Of a DNA stretch of 64,000 bases, positions 1-11,629 are shown piece after piece; position 1 is the stretch's first letter, and each line of letters starts with the position of its first letter. This stretch comes from Sporosarcina ureae (GTDB lineage Bacteria > Bacillota > Bacilli > Bacillales_A > Planococcaceae). The translations under genes were made by a program, and so were the position numbers. The stretch is from the NCBI RefSeq assembly GCF_029267015.1, contig NZ_JARIEA010000045.1, positions 1 through 64,000 on the forward strand, read 5' to 3'. A model generated the notes under the pieces. The model saw only the letters and a list, made by a program, of their open reading frames with translations, ran no database searches and had not been told where the DNA came from.

Positions 1-54
1 TGCTTTACCAGCTGGAATTTGCAATTTCACTACTTTAGTAACTTTTTTAGCCAC
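1..54 (-). CDS. rplK: 50S ribosomal protein L11, N-terminus (partial, runs off left edge)
   Basis: Reverse complement starts GTG and reads VAKKVTKVVKLQIPAGKA, the L11 N-terminus; upstream AAGGAGGTG RBS; adjacent to nusG. Confidence 0.93.
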   Translation of the reverse strand, partial: MAKKVTKVVKLQIPAGKA

Positions 55-224
55 GAGACACACCTCCTTAAGTCCGTGATGTGGTAATTGGGTTGCCCCT
101 CCCACTCAAATATGTGCCTGCCGACGATGTCGGTAGAATTGGTTAATCCGTACAGACTAAGTCTGACCTTTGAAATGATATCACCATTACACAGATTTTG
201 CAAGAGGGAAAACCACATTTCCCA

Positions 225-767
225 TCACTCCATTTTTTCTACTTGTTCGAATGAAAGTTCCATCTTCGTTTCACGACCGAACATGTCGACAGTTACGATG
301 ACTTTACCTTTATCCATTTCGATCTCTTCTACCTTACCTTCAAAGTGAGCAAACGGTCCTTCAAGTACCGTTACACTTTCACCCACACCGAAATCAATAT
401 CTACACGTTGTTCTTTAACACCCATCTGCTTGAGGATGAATTCTACTTCTTCCGGCAACAACGGAGTAGGTTTCGCTCCGCCACCTGAAGAACCGATAAA
501 TCCAGTGACACCTGGTGTATTACGAACAACATACCAAGAATCATCCGTCATGATCAATTCAACCAAGACATATCCAGGGAACGTTTTACGCATAACTGTT
601 TTCTTTTTACCGTCTTTAATATCTGTTTCTTCTTCTTCCGGAATAACGACACGGAATATCTTATCCGACATACCCATCGTCTCGACACGTTTTTCAAGAT
701 TGGCCTTTACTTTGTTCTCATATCCTGAGTACGTATGCACAACATACCAATTTTTATCCATTTCCAT
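225..767 (-). CDS. nusG: Transcription termination/antitermination protein NusG
   Basis: ORF MEMDKNWYVVHTYSGYENKVKANLE...FPGYVLVEL..., NGN + KOW domains. Confidence 0.98.
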   Translation of the reverse strand: MEMDKNWYVVHTYSGYENKVKANLEKRVETMGMSDKIFRVVIPEEEETDIKDGKKKTVMRKTFPGYVLVELIMTDDSWYVVRNTPGVTGFIGSSGGGAKPTPLLPEEVEFILKQMGVKEQRVDIDFGVGESVTVLEGPFAHFEGKVEEIEMDKGKVIVTVDMFGRETKMELSFEQVEKME

Positions 768-868
768 GACATTGAGGACTGCGCGTCCGTCCCTCCCTTA
801 AATTAAAGCTGAAAAAACCCGTTCAATCATCAAAACGGGATATTTTCACGCTATTCATACTTTATTTA

Positions 869-1054
869 TTACAGATTAGTATACCATTTCATAACTCCAG
901 AGATACCTATATCCACTACGAAGAAATAAACGGCCATAAAAATGACTGTAGAAATAACGACTACAGTATACTTCGTTAATTCTTTACGTTTCGGCCAGCT
1001 GACTTTCCGCATTTCCGAAACGACTTTTTTCAAAAAATCGGTAATCTTGCCCAT
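869..1054 (-). CDS. secE: Preprotein translocase subunit SecE
   Basis: 61 aa, FLKKVVSEMRKVSWPKRKELTKYT motif, single TM, position upstream of nusG. Confidence 0.97.
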   Translation of the reverse strand: MGKITDFLKKVVSEMRKVSWPKRKELTKYTVVVISTVIFMAVYFFVVDIGISGVMKWYTNL

Positions 1055-1110
1055 TCTTCTCCAACCCTTCCGAATGACATAGCGCCCTTACTTGAACTCT
1101 ATGTAACTGG

Positions 1111-1260
1111 TCAAATGGTTTGCTTATGCAATGTATGCGCATTGCAATGACTGCAAAACTTTTTTATACTCATTCTTGCCTCTTGGCTGTTGTTGCCAGC
1201 GGGTAAGGAATAGTTTCGCGAACCACATATCTCACAGCTTAAAGTTATTTTTTTTGCCAT
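1111..1260 (-). CDS. rpmG: 50S ribosomal protein L33 (absent from supplied ORF track)
   Basis: Manual translation MAKKITLSCEICGSRNYSLPAGNNSQEARMSIKKFCSHCNAHTLHKQTI*; CxxC...CxxC; between sigH and secE as in Bacillales. Confidence 0.93.
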   Translation of the reverse strand: MAKKITLSCEICGSRNYSLPAGNNSQEARMSIKKFCSHCNAHTLHKQTI

Positions 1261-1341
1261 TTTGCTTCACCTAATTCAAGACAATAGTCTTGATAAAGAG
1301 TACCATCTAACCCATCACATGTCAATTTACTTTCGATATAT

Positions 1342-2001
1342 TTAACGCACCAGATCCATCGCCATCGAGTGTTCTAGCTTACGTTTGATGCGTTGTAAGG
1401 CATTATCTATCGACTTCACTTGTCGATTCAACACCTCAGAAATCTCACGATAGGACTGGCCTTCTAAGTACAGTGTGAGCACCTCTTTTTCCAATCCACT
1501 CAGCACTTTATTCATTTCTTCTTCCATAAACGAGAAGTTCTCTTTGTGAATCATCAAGTCTTCAGGGTCGTCTAATGTAGAGCCTGATATGATATCCAAT
1601 AGCGTTCGCTCCTGGTCCTCGTCATACATAGGCTTGTCCAGTGAAACGGACGTATTGAGCGGAATATGCTTTTGGCGTGTAGCAGTTTTGATTGCCGTAA
1701 TAATTTGCCGCGTTATACACAGCTCAGCAAAAACTTTAAAAGAACTTAATCTATCGGGACGGAAATCACGAATCGCTTTATAGAGACCAATCATTCCCTC
1801 TTGCACGATATCTTCACGATCTCCACCAATAATGAAATATGTTCTAGCTTTCATACGGACTATCGGTTGAAACTTGGTAATCAAAAAATCCAATACATCT
1901 GAATTCCCTAGATGTATCAACTCCACCATTTCTTCATCAGAAAGCTTAGTAAATTCATTTTTACTTTTCATATTTTCCATGTTCCGCACCAACCTCTCCA
2001 C
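1342..2001 (-). CDS. sigH: RNA polymerase sporulation sigma factor SigH
   Basis: Sigma-70 region 2/4 motifs (EDIVQEGMIGLYKAIRDF); location between yacP and rpmG; start may be downstream of the ORF start. Confidence 0.95.
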   Translation of the reverse strand: MERLVRNMENMKSKNEFTKLSDEEMVELIHLGNSDVLDFLITKFQPIVRMKARTYFIIGGDREDIVQEGMIGLYKAIRDFRPDRLSSFKVFAELCITRQIITAIKTATRQKHIPLNTSVSLDKPMYDEDQERTLLDIISGSTLDDPEDLMIHKENFSFMEEEMNKVLSGLEKEVLTLYLEGQSYREISEVLNRQVKSIDNALQRIKRKLEHSMAMDLVR

Positions 2002-2062
2002 CCCAGAGTACTAATTGGTTTTATAAGTCAGTATAGACGCGGTAATTTTTCACGTCAACCAC

Positions 2063-2578
2063 TCATTTTCCGCCACGTCTCATTTTCTCGAACTCTGCTG
2101 CTACTTCATCCGTTAATGGAATCTTTGAGATAGGCCGTCGTTCTAATGAATCCTTTAATCTTAACGCAATCACGCGATCTACTTCTTTCATGGCAATTTC
2201 CAGCTCTCGTGCGGAGATGCGAAGCGCACCCTGAGCAAAGACTACCCATTGCTCCACAAGATCGGAAGTGGCTACATGGATTTGTGTTAATCGATCGGTT
2301 AATTCGGACACCAGTTTTTCAATGCGTTCATCAGCCGTTTCGTTCTCTCTCGTAAAGACCACTTCGACTCGATATTGTTTTTTACGTTTCTCGATACCCG
2401 GTACTAGGTGAGCATCAAATACTACAATAACGCGCCATCCTTTATTCGCCTGGAATTCCGCCATCCGCTCAATGAGCCGATCACGCGCTTGCGCAAAATC
2501 TTCTTGCTTCAATTGCTGTAGTTCGGGCCACGCACCGATGATGTTGTAACCATCAACGAGTAGCACGTCTTTCTTCAT
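2063..2578 (-). CDS. yacP: NYN domain ribonuclease Rae1/YacP
   Basis: DVLLVDGYNIIGAWPEL NYN motif, synteny. Confidence 0.94.
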   Translation of the reverse strand: MKKDVLLVDGYNIIGAWPELQQLKQEDFAQARDRLIERMAEFQANKGWRVIVVFDAHLVPGIEKRKKQYRVEVVFTRENETADERIEKLVSELTDRLTQIHVATSDLVEQWVVFAQGALRISARELEIAMKEVDRVIALRLKDSLERRPISKIPLTDEVAAEFEKMRRGGK

Positions 2579-3333
2579 GACGTAGCCTGGGCGGATTGAC
2601 GCTTTCGTAAAACTTCATACATCAACAATGCCGCCGCTACTGAAGCATTTAAAGACGTAACTTTACCTACCATAGGTAAACTATAGAGAAAATCACATCT
2701 TTCGCGCAATATGCGAGACATTCCTTTTCCTTCGCTACCTATAATGACTGCTAAAGGTAATGTAGCGTCCATATGGCGATAATCTGTAGAGTTGGATGCA
2801 TCTGTTCCTGCAATCCATACGCCTTGTTTCTTTAGCTCGTCCACAGTTTGAGACAAGTTATTCACTCGAACAACCGGTATGTGCTCAATCGCACCTGTTG
2901 ATGCTTTGGCCACTACACCTGTCAAACCAACCGCGCGTCTTTTTGGAATAATGATACCATGAACTCCAGAGGCGTCCGCTGTTCGTAAAATAGAACCTAA
3001 GTTATGTGGATCTTCTAATTCATCCAAGATGATGAAGAACGGATCCTCTTGTCTCTCTTTAGCCACGGCAAATAAATCTTCTAACTCCGCATAATCATAA
3101 GCGGCAACCGATGCAAGAATTCCTTGATGACTCAAATCCGTCATTCCATCAAGCTTCTGCTTCGGTGCCGTCTGTACAACTACCCCTGCATCTTTAGCAA
3201 GCTTCATAATTTCACCGATACTTTTCTTGTTAACGCCTTCTGCCACCCAAATTTTATTCAGTTGTCTGCCGGAACGCAGTGCTTCCACTACAGGATTTCT
3301 TCCACCAATTAGTTCAACTTCTAGCTCTGTCAT
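2575..3333 (-). CDS. rlmB: 23S rRNA 2'-O-methyltransferase RlmB (SpoU family)
   Basis: [13 protein letters not shown]..., [38 protein letters not shown] motifs. Confidence 0.95.
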   Translation of the reverse strand: MTELEVELIGGRNPVVEALRSGRQLNKIWVAEGVNKKSIGEIMKLAKDAGVVVQTAPKQKLDGMTDLSHQGILASVAAYDYAELEDLFAVAKERQEDPFFIILDELEDPHNLGSILRTADASGVHGIIIPKRRAVGLTGVVAKASTGAIEHIPVVRVNNLSQTVDELKKQGVWIAGTDASNSTDYRHMDATLPLAVIIGSEGKGMSRILRERCDFLYSLPMVGKVTSLNASVAAALLMYEVLRKRQSAQATS

Positions 3334-3749
3334 ACTTTTTCCTCCTCAGGATGCTCCACTAATCGAATCGCCGTCTCTAGTAGTTCAGCCAGACGCTCTT
3401 GCCGACCGAGTAAGTGGATATACCCGAGAACCGCTTCGAATGCCGAGCTATAATTATACGTAGTAACATCAGTGTTTTTAGGGACTGATCCCGCTTTGGC
3501 ATTGCGACCGCGGCGCATTACTGCCAACTCTTCCTCTGTCAGAATTTGTTGGTCTCTCATCGTCAAGATAATGCGTGCTTGCGCTTTCGCAGAGACAAAG
3601 CGTGTAGCCTCCTTATGCAAAATCTGTGGTTTCACACGCCCCATACGCAGTAAATGCTCTCTGACCGCTGTTTCGTATACCGCGTCGCCCATATAAGCAA
3701 GCGCGAGTGCATTGAGTTGTTTGACGTCTATATCACGTAAATTCCCCAC
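3330..3749 (-). CDS. mrnC: Mini-ribonuclease III
   Basis: [23 protein letters not shown] RNase III-like motif; follows cysS. Confidence 0.95.
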   Translation of the reverse strand: MGNLRDIDVKQLNALALAYMGDAVYETAVREHLLRMGRVKPQILHKEATRFVSAKAQARIILTMRDQQILTEEELAVMRRGRNAKAGSVPKNTDVTTYNYSSAFEAVLGYIHLLGRQERLAELLETAIRLVEHPEEEKV

Positions 3750-3753
3750 GCCT

Positions 3754-5154
3754 TTACCCTCTTTTCCAGCGAGTACCTTGCGCTGTATCTTCCAATAAAA
3801 TACCTTGTTCTTTTAGTTGATCTCTAATTTCATCCGAACGTGCAAAATCACGATTTTTTCGCGCATCCAGGCGCTCCTGAATCAACGCATCCACTTCGTC
3901 ATCCACTAATTCCCCCGCGTTTTCAAACGGTAAACCAAGTACATCCATTAATTTATCCAATGTATCAATAAATTGTTGAAGGACGCGACGATCTGTATTT
4001 TTCTCTAGCAAGTAGACGTTAGCTTGCTTGGATAGTTCAAAAATTGAGGCTATCGCATTGGCTGTATTGAAATCATCATCCATTGCCGTTTCAAATGCTT
4101 TGATTTGTTCATTGATTTTATTTAACCAAGGCTCAGAGTCTTCAGCCAGATCTGCCGAGATCGATAGTCGGTGTTGTAAGTTGCTATACGCTGTGCGGAT
4201 ACGTTCCAATCCATTCGCTGCACTCTCCACAAGTTCCTGCGCAAAGTTCACTGGATGACGATAATGCACGGACAGCATGAAGAAACGAAGTACTTTCGGA
4301 TCGACTTGCTTACGGATATCATGCACCAAAATAAAGTTACCTAGTGATTTCGACATCTTTTCGTTATCGATATTAATATAACCATTGTGCATCCAATAGT
4401 TGGCGAAGGTTTTTCCTGTAGCCGCTTCGGACTGCGCAATTTCATTTTCATGATGGGGGAACGCTAAGTCTTGCCCTCCTGCATGAATATCAATCGTCTC
4501 ACCAAGAAGTTGCTTGGCCATAACCGAACATTCGATATGCCAACCCGGACGACCTTTCCCCCACGGACTATCCCATGAAATCTCGCCATCTTTAGCTGAT
4601 TTCCAAAGTGCAAAGTCAAGCGGATCTGTTTTGATCGTATTTTCTTCCACCCGTGCACCAACTTTTAATTCATCGATAGACTGGTGAGAAAGCTTTCCGT
4701 ACCCTTCGAATTTTCGTGTATGGAAGTAGACATCGCCACGAGATTCATAAGCGAATTCTTTATCGATTAGGACTTGAATAAATTCCACAATATCATCAAT
4801 ATGCTCCGTTACACGTGGATGCGCTGTCGCTTCCTCACAGCCAAGAGCACTTACATCTTCATGATACGCTGCGATAAAGCGCTCGGTTAAGTCTCCAACT
4901 TCTTCATTTAATTCATTGGCTGCTTTAATGATCTTATCGTCTACATCCGTGAAGTTTGAAACGTAATTTACTTCATAGCCACGATATTCTAGGTAGCGCC
5001 GAACCGTATCAAATGCAATCACCGGACGCGCGTTTCCAATATGAATATAGTTATAGACGGTCGGTCCACAGACATACATTTTGACCTTTCCCTCTTCTAT
5101 CGGAACAAATTTTTCTTTTTTCCTTGTTAATGTATTATAAAGTTGAATGCTCAT
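3754..5154 (-). CDS. cysS: Cysteinyl-tRNA synthetase
   Basis: [32 protein letters not shown]; start chosen at MSIQLYN, overlapping the cysE 3' end. Confidence 0.97.
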   Translation of the reverse strand: MSIQLYNTLTRKKEKFVPIEEGKVKMYVCGPTVYNYIHIGNARPVIAFDTVRRYLEYRGYEVNYVSNFTDVDDKIIKAANELNEEVGDLTERFIAAYHEDVSALGCEEATAHPRVTEHIDDIVEFIQVLIDKEFAYESRGDVYFHTRKFEGYGKLSHQSIDELKVGARVEENTIKTDPLDFALWKSAKDGEISWDSPWGKGRPGWHIECSVMAKQLLGETIDIHAGGQDLAFPHHENEIAQSEAATGKTFANYWMHNGYINIDNEKMSKSLGNFILVHDIRKQVDPKVLRFFMLSVHYRHPVNFAQELVESAANGLERIRTAYSNLQHRLSISADLAEDSEPWLNKINEQIKAFETAMDDDFNTANAIASIFELSKQANVYLLEKNTDRRVLQQFIDTLDKLMDVLGLPFENAGELVDDEVDALIQERLDARKNRDFARSDEIRDQLKEQGILLEDTAQGTRWKRG

Positions 5155-5809
5155 GTAAATCTCCCTTTTCTTCATTCACAGTTTCCAACTGCTCAGTACG
5201 CAGTTTCAACTCCTGAATTTGCTTTTCTAATCGTTTGATTTCATCCTCAATTGGGTCTTGTGTAGAATGATCCAGCTTGTTTTTCACACGTACACCATTT
5301 GAAATAACGATTTTCCCAGGTATCCCAACTACCGTGGAATTGGGCGGTACTTCTTTCAAGATAACTGAACCCGCTCCTACTTTACTGTTCTCACCAACCG
5401 TTATGGAGCCCAGAACTTTAGCGCCCGACGCGACTAGTACGTTATCATGAAGTGTTGGATGTCGCTTTCCGCCTTCTTTTCCCGTTCCACCCAATGTAAC
5501 CCCTTGATACAGCGTCACGTCATCACCAATCTCACATGTTTCCCCTATGACTACACCCATCCCATGGTCAATGAATAAACGTCTACCGATCACTGCTCCT
5601 GGATGGATCTCGATACCCGTGAAAAATCTACTGACTTGTGAAACTACACGAGCCAAAAACCGAAGATTACGCTTGTAAAATGCGTGCGCAATACGGTGCA
5701 TCCAAATAGCATGCAACCCCGAATATGTTAAAACTACTTCAATTGTACTGCGGGCCGCTGGGTCTTGATCGAAAATACAGCGAATATCCTCTTTCATACG
5801 TTTGAACAC
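5135..5809 (-). CDS. cysE: Serine O-acetyltransferase
   Basis: Hexapeptide repeat acetyltransferase, [33 protein letters not shown]. Confidence 0.97.
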   Translation of the reverse strand: MFKRMKEDIRCIFDQDPAARSTIEVVLTYSGLHAIWMHRIAHAFYKRNLRFLARVVSQVSRFFTGIEIHPGAVIGRRLFIDHGMGVVIGETCEIGDDVTLYQGVTLGGTGKEGGKRHPTLHDNVLVASGAKVLGSITVGENSKVGAGSVILKEVPPNSTVVGIPGKIVISNGVRVKNKLDHSTQDPIEDEIKRLEKQIQELKLRTEQLETVNEEKGDLHEHSTL

Positions 5810-5874
5810 TGAACTTCCCCCTTTTCTTCTTATACCTGCTCGCGCTTCCTAGTTCACAGCAATTTCTTGAGATG

Positions 5875-6135
5875 AAAAAAAGCGCCCCCGTCACTCATGA
5901 TGACAGAGACGCATTAATTGCGTGGTTCCACTCCGCTTGAGAACACATTCGTTCCCCGCTTAATGTCTTTAACGCAGACTATACGTATGGCCTACTAACA
6001 GTTTCGGCTCATCGCTCAAAGGTGCATTTCGATAGTGAACGACTCAGGTCATTTCCAGCCTAGATGACCTTCTCTAGAGAGTATTCATTATCTACTTTCC
6101 TTCTCGACGCTTTTCATATGACGATTTCATATTAG
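5875..6135 (-). promoter_or_regulatory. T-box leader (Cys) upstream of cysE-cysS
   Basis: Reverse complement contains T-box GGAGTGGAACCACGC, a terminator stem ending CGGGGGCGCTTTTTTT, and candidate specifier in GAAATGCACC (UGC = Cys). Confidence 0.9.
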
Positions 6136-6173
6136 ATTCATTTTACAGAATATCACCGAAATGTCAATATTGA

Positions 6174-7634
6174 TTATTTTGCGAACTTTCCAACACGCTG
6201 AATGATTTTTTCTTTTCCAATCAACGCAATTGCATCTGGTAATTCAGGCCCTGACGTCTCACCCGTCGCTACTACACGCACAGGCATGAACAAATTTTTG
6301 CCTTTATGTCCTGTTTCCTTTTGGACAGCCTTAATCGCTGCTTTAATCGACGGTGCATCGAAAGATTCTAGTTCTTCAAGTTGTTTCTTAAGTGACGTCA
6401 TCACTTCCGGCACTTGTTCACCTGCCAAAATTTCTGATGCTGTTTCATCATATTCCAATGTGTCATGGAAGAACTGGGCAGATAGCTCAACGATTTCAGC
6501 ACCGAAACTCAATTGACCTTGGTATAGCGCGATTAAATCGTGTACCCAAGCTTGTTCTTCAGTTGACATATTTTCTGAAACCAATCCTGCTGCTTGTAGA
6601 TGAGGCAATGTTAATTCAATTACTTCTTCTAAAGACAGTTTTTTAATATATTGATTGTTCATCCATGTTAGCTTATCCGTATCGAACATCGATGGTGATT
6701 TGGACAAACGCGACTCATCAAATTGCTTAACTAGTTCATCATGTGAGAAGATCTCCTCTTCTCCGACAGGTGACCAACCAAGCAAAGCGAAGAAATTAAA
6801 CATCGCTTCCGGCAAATAACCTAAATCTTTATATTGTGTAATGAATTGAATGATGGATTCATCACGTTTTGAAAGCTTCTTACGTTCTTCGTTGACAATT
6901 AGCGTCATATGACCGAATCGTGGGTGGTCCCAACCGAATACGTCAAATACCATTAGTTGCTTCGGTGTATTCGTCAAGTGCTCTTCTCCACGGAATACAT
7001 GTGAGATTTTCATCAAATGATCGTCTACTACTACCGCAAAGTTATACGTAGGAATACCATTCGTCTTCACCATCACCCAGTCACCGATGTCTTTTGATTC
7101 AAACGTGACTTCACCACGCACAAGGTCATCAATTGTATACGTAACGTCTGCAGGAACACGCATACGGATGTTGTAAGACTTTCCTGCCTCTTCATTTTCT
7201 GCAACTTGTTCCGCTGTCAAATGACGGCAAGTTCCATCATACATAGGCGCTGCGATTCCCGCTTCTTTCTGTGCGTCACGCTTTGCTTCTAGCTCTTCAG
7301 GAGTACAGAAACATTTATAAGCATGGCCGTTTTCAAGCATTTCATCTGCATACTTCTTATATAAATCCAGACGTTCCATTTGACGATACGGTCCGTATTC
7401 TCCGCCAATATCAATTGATTCGTCATGATGGATGCCGAGCCACGTTAGGTTTTCAAGTTGTGATAGTTCACCACTTTCAATATTTCGTGCCGTATCCGTA
7501 TCTTCAATACGAACAATGAATTTCCCGTCATAGTGACGAGCGAATAAATAGTTGAATAACGCGGTCCGCGCTCCACCTATATGTAGTTGGCCTGTTGGAC
7601 TCGGTGCATAACGCACACGTACTTCTTGTGTCAT
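6174..7634 (-). CDS. gltX: Glutamyl-tRNA synthetase
   Basis: [38 protein letters not shown]. Confidence 0.98.
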   Translation of the reverse strand: MTQEVRVRYAPSPTGQLHIGGARTALFNYLFARHYDGKFIVRIEDTDTARNIESGELSQLENLTWLGIHHDESIDIGGEYGPYRQMERLDLYKKYADEMLENGHAYKCFCTPEELEAKRDAQKEAGIAAPMYDGTCRHLTAEQVAENEEAGKSYNIRMRVPADVTYTIDDLVRGEVTFESKDIGDWVMVKTNGIPTYNFAVVVDDHLMKISHVFRGEEHLTNTPKQLMVFDVFGWDHPRFGHMTLIVNEERKKLSKRDESIIQFITQYKDLGYLPEAMFNFFALLGWSPVGEEEIFSHDELVKQFDESRLSKSPSMFDTDKLTWMNNQYIKKLSLEEVIELTLPHLQAAGLVSENMSTEEQAWVHDLIALYQGQLSFGAEIVELSAQFFHDTLEYDETASEILAGEQVPEVMTSLKKQLEELESFDAPSIKAAIKAVQKETGHKGKNLFMPVRVVATGETSGPELPDAIALIGKEKIIQRVGKFAK

Positions 7635-7717
7635 AATATTTACCTCTCCGTTTCGAATTGATTACGTTCTTATATAATTTCCTATCTATTTTAACACTCT
7701 AGAAGATGTTTTGAAAG

Positions 7718-8197
7718 TTACTGGTTTTTCATCAGTAAAATCGTTGCCATCGCTGCGATTCCTTCTTCACGTCCAGGGAAGCCTAGACGTTCCGTAGTTG
7801 TAGCTTTCACATTCACTTGCGATAGATCTGCTTCAAGCAGTTCTGCTACGCGCTCACGAATGTCTCCAATATAAGGTGCCATTTTCGGACGTTGCGCAAT
7901 AATCGTACAATCAATATTACCTAAACGATAACCTTCTTCTTTTACCATCGCCCATACTTTCTCTAATAAAATAGCAGAGTCAGCGTCTTTGAACGCATCA
8001 TCCGTATCCGGGAAATGTGTGCCAATATCCACTTTACCAATTGCACCAAGTGCAGCGTCTGTTACTGTGTGTAATAACACATCCGCATCAGAGTGGCCGA
8101 TTAATCCTTTTGTGTGCGGAATGGTGATACCTCCGATAATGAGTGGTCTACCTTCTTCAAATGCATGTACATCAAAACCTTGTCCAATTCGAAACAT
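7718..8197 (-). CDS. ispF: 2-C-methyl-D-erythritol 2,4-cyclodiphosphate synthase
   Basis: [21 protein letters not shown]...[15 protein letters not shown]. Confidence 0.98.
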   Translation of the reverse strand: MFRIGQGFDVHAFEEGRPLIIGGITIPHTKGLIGHSDADVLLHTVTDAALGAIGKVDIGTHFPDTDDAFKDADSAILLEKVWAMVKEEGYRLGNIDCTIIAQRPKMAPYIGDIRERVAELLEADLSQVNVKATTTERLGFPGREEGIAAMATILLMKNQ

Positions 8198-8210
8198 GGG
8201 GTTATTCCTC

Positions 8211-8900
8211 CTACTTTCTTCTTGCCAGTAAGATTTCGCCTATCGCGAGATCTTCCTGGGTTGTCATCTTTACATTATCATATGAACTCTCTACCACTTG
8301 CACCTCGTGACCCATCCGTTCCACTAGCATGGATTCATCAGTACCAAGAAAGCCATCTCGAATAGCCGAGTCAGATGCTTCCTTCAACAATTGATATCGG
8401 AATGCCTGTGGTGTTTGTACAAGCCATAATTTTTCACGATCTAATGTTTCTTTCACTGCTCCGTTTTCCGCGTACTTAATCGTGTCTTTTGCTTTGACTG
8501 CTGCGATCGCAGCACCTTTTTCATTCGCAGTGTTCACGAGTTCCGTAATGACGGATGATTTAAGGAAAGGTCTTGCCGCGTCATGGACGAGAACAACACC
8601 ATTCCCTTGATACGCTGCAATACAAGCCGCAACACTGTTTTGTCGCTCACCGCCACCTTCTACAAATGTGATAGACTTCGCATGCGCGTGCTGTCCAAGT
8701 ATCTTTTGAATAGCGGCTTGTTCTTCCGGTTTCACGGCCATAATGACCTCTTCACAATTAGGGTCTTCTTGAAACACACTCACTGTGTGATACAAAATTG
8801 GATGCTCGCCTATTTTGAGAAAAAGCTTATTTTGTCCGGCACCCATTCGTTTGCCGCTTCCCGCAGCAGGGATCATCACTGTATATTTCACGTTTGTCAC
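8211..8900 (-). CDS. ispD: 2-C-methyl-D-erythritol 4-phosphate cytidylyltransferase
   Basis: [33 protein letters not shown]. Confidence 0.98.
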   Translation of the reverse strand: MTNVKYTVMIPAAGSGKRMGAGQNKLFLKIGEHPILYHTVSVFQEDPNCEEVIMAVKPEEQAAIQKILGQHAHAKSITFVEGGGERQNSVAACIAAYQGNGVVLVHDAARPFLKSSVITELVNTANEKGAAIAAVKAKDTIKYAENGAVKETLDREKLWLVQTPQAFRYQLLKEASDSAIRDGFLGTDESMLVERMGHEVQVVESSYDNVKMTTQEDLAIGEILLARRK

Positions 8901-8920
8901 TCTGCTTTCTATGCTAGTTA

Positions 8921-10006
8921 TCAGCCCTTGGGTTTAGCAAAAATCATTCGACCCGCCGATGTTTGCAATACACTTGTTACTACTACATCGATAGCATCTC
9001 CTATATGGGAACGACCATCCTCAATTACAATCATCGTGCCGTCATCCAAGTACGCGACACCTTGATTATGTTCTTTACCATCTTTTATAACGACCACATG
9101 CATTTCTTCTCCCGGAATTACTACAGGCTTCACTGCATTGGCAAGATCATTGATATTCAAAACTGCAACACCATGCAAATCAGATACTTTGTTTAAGTTG
9201 AAATCATTCGTTACAACCAGTCCATCCATCTTCTTCGCCAGTTTCACCAGCTTTAAGTCTACTTCCGCCACATTCGGAATATCTTCATCCGTAATCAGCA
9301 CTTGAGGTCCATCATCATTTTGTAATCGCTTTAGAATATCTAGGCCACGTCTACCTTTTGTTCGTTTCAATGTATCAGATGAATCCGCTATATGTTGTAA
9401 TTCTGTCAACACAAACTGAGGCACGACTAAAATCCCCTGTAAAAATCCTGTTGCTACGATATCTGCAATACGTCCATCAATAATGACACTAGTATCCAAT
9501 AATTTATATACATCTTTTTGTGGTGGAGTGACAACTGGTTCTGCTGATTCTTTCTTTTTTGCTGTTGTCATGCGTAAATTAGAAAATGCATTAATGAACT
9601 CTTCCCACTTTTTAAAACCTACTTGGAAACCTAAATAACCTAGAAGAATAGATAATAAAACAGGCACAACTGAAGACACTACCGGAAAACCAATTGCACT
9701 TAGTCCGAAACTGAATAAAAATGCAACGATTAGTCCTACGACTAATCCGATTGTACCGAATAATAAATCCATGATCGGTGCTTTCAAGAGTCTTTCTTCA
9801 ATCCATTTGATGAAATTCACAATCGGCTCGGTTAAAAATAAGCTTAATAAAAATAGAATGATAGCTCCTATGATTGCCTCCACATAAGGGTTTTCAATGA
9901 TGGGGCGTGATGTAAACTCAAACATAGCGAATAAGTACGGTAAAAATAAAACACCGAGAGTTCCTCCGATTAATAAGAATGAAACTTGGACTACTCTTTT
10001 CAACAT
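8921..10006 (-). CDS. PIN/TRAM domain membrane protein (YacL-like)
   Basis: N-terminal TMs, PIN DTSVIIDGRIADI, C-terminal TRAM; upstream of ispD. Confidence 0.94.
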   Translation of the reverse strand: MLKRVVQVSFLLIGGTLGVLFLPYLFAMFEFTSRPIIENPYVEAIIGAIILFLLSLFLTEPIVNFIKWIEERLLKAPIMDLLFGTIGLVVGLIVAFLFSFGLSAIGFPVVSSVVPVLLSILLGYLGFQVGFKKWEEFINAFSNLRMTTAKKKESAEPVVTPPQKDVYKLLDTSVIIDGRIADIVATGFLQGILVVPQFVLTELQHIADSSDTLKRTKGRRGLDILKRLQNDDGPQVLITDEDIPNVAEVDLKLVKLAKKMDGLVVTNDFNLNKVSDLHGVAVLNINDLANAVKPVVIPGEEMHVVVIKDGKEHNQGVAYLDDGTMIVIEDGRSHIGDAIDVVVTSVLQTSAGRMIFAKPKG

Positions 10007-10169
10007 ATTCTTCCACCTCCTTTTCCTTCCTAATAGTATACAACGAATTGTAGTTAGCCGCTTAGGTTAAGTGAGGAATTTCTGAAAATTCCTCACCCCT
10101 CCTACTAGGACTATCTAAACAACGGGAATGTTCCTTACATTTTTACGCGTGTCGCTATGTATACGACTC

Positions 10170-11540
10170 TTATCTGAATGCAATTCCTAATGCTTCCATT
10201 ACCGTCTCCACACCGACCACTTCAATTCCTGACGGGACATCCCAGCCACCTAGATTAGAGGATGGAATGATAATACGATCAAAACCAAGTTTTGCCGCTT
10301 CCGTCACACGTTGTTCTATTCTAGATACCCTTCTAACCTCACCTGTTAACCCTACTTCGCCAACAAAACAATCTCGCGCACCGACAGCAGTGTCTTTAAA
10401 GCTCGACACGATACTTAATAAAACCGCCAAATCAATGGCTGGTTCATCTAGTTTAACGCCGCCTGCAACCTTAATATACGCATCTTGTGTCTGCAATAGC
10501 ATTCCCGCACGTTTTTCCAATACTGCCATCAATAGCTGCACGCGGTTTTGATCCAATCCGGTTGCCATGCGCTTCGGATAATTAAAACTGGATGCCGTCA
10601 ACAATGCCTGGATTTCAACAAGTATAGGTCGTGTGCCCTCCATAGACGCAACAATGGTAGAGCCCGCTCCACCTTGCGATCGCTCGCGCAAAAACATTTC
10701 CGAAGGATTTAAGACTTCCTTTAACCCCGCTTGCAACATTTCAAAAATAGCAATTTCATTAGTGGAACCGAAACGATTTTTGACACTTCGTAAAATACGG
10801 TATGTGTGGTGACGTTCTCCTTCAAAATACAGCACCGTATCTACCATATGCTCAAGCAGTCGCGGACCTGCAATTTGTCCTTCTTTTGTCACGTGACCTA
10901 CGAGGAATATGGCAATGTTTTGCGTCTTTGCTATACGCATTAATTCCGCAGTACATTCACGTACTTGCGATACGCTTCCTGGTGCTGATGATACTTCAGG
11001 ATGATGTACAGTCTGAATCGAATCCACAATTACAAATCTCGGCTTCACTTCATCTACAGTTTCATTGATCATCGCTAAATCTGTTTCGGCATAAATATAT
11101 AACTCATCTGACCTCACACCTAAACGTTCTGCACGTAACTTAGTTTGCTTAATCGATTCCTCTCCTGATATATACAGTACGCGCTGTTGTTGATTTGCAA
11201 GCAATGACGAGACTTGAAGCAATAGAGTAGATTTCCCAATACCCGGATCACCACCGATTAATATGAGCGAGCCTGGAACAATCCCACCTCCAAGTACGCG
11301 GTTTAATTCTTCTAATTCCGTTTTGACACGCGGCTCTTCAGCCATTTCCACCTGACTGATTGGCAAAGCTTTCTGCTTCACTCTTTCACCATGCTGAAAT
11401 GCAGCACGCGGGCCTTTTTGTACAATCTCTACTTCTTCGTCCATCGTATTCCATTCTCCACAACCAGGACAGCGCCCCATCCATTTAGCGGACTCATATC
11501 CGCAAGAACGGCACATGAACTTCGATTTACGCTTAGCCAT
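10170..11540 (-). CDS. radA: DNA repair protein RadA
   Basis: Zinc finger [23 protein letters not shown], Walker [20 protein letters not shown]. Confidence 0.98.
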   Translation of the reverse strand: MAKRKSKFMCRSCGYESAKWMGRCPGCGEWNTMDEEVEIVQKGPRAAFQHGERVKQKALPISQVEMAEEPRVKTELEELNRVLGGGIVPGSLILIGGDPGIGKSTLLLQVSSLLANQQQRVLYISGEESIKQTKLRAERLGVRSDELYIYAETDLAMINETVDEVKPRFVIVDSIQTVHHPEVSSAPGSVSQVRECTAELMRIAKTQNIAIFLVGHVTKEGQIAGPRLLEHMVDTVLYFEGERHHTYRILRSVKNRFGSTNEIAIFEMLQAGLKEVLNPSEMFLRERSQGGAGSTIVASMEGTRPILVEIQALLTASSFNYPKRMATGLDQNRVQLLMAVLEKRAGMLLQTQDAYIKVAGGVKLDEPAIDLAVLLSIVSSFKDTAVGARDCFVGEVGLTGEVRRVSRIEQRVTEAAKLGFDRIIIPSSNLGGWDVPSGIEVVGVETVMEALGIAFR

Positions 11541-11570
11541 ACACTCTCTCCTTATTTAAAAATACGAAAA

Positions 11571-11614
11571 GGACAGCTCGCTGCGCTTTTTAAAAACTAA
11601 GCGAGCGAGCTATC
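11571..11614 (-). terminator. Intrinsic terminator after clpC
   Basis: Near-perfect inverted repeat GGACAGCTCGCT.../AGCGAGCGAGCTATCC followed on the minus strand by TTTTCG. Confidence 0.75.
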
Positions 11615-11629
11615 CGGAATATCATATTA

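Noticed and set aside
88-348. 86-aa plus-strand ORF across the rplK leader and nusG 3' end
   Set aside because: Antisense; the intergenic sequence is better explained as the L11 operon leader with RBS AAGGAGG.
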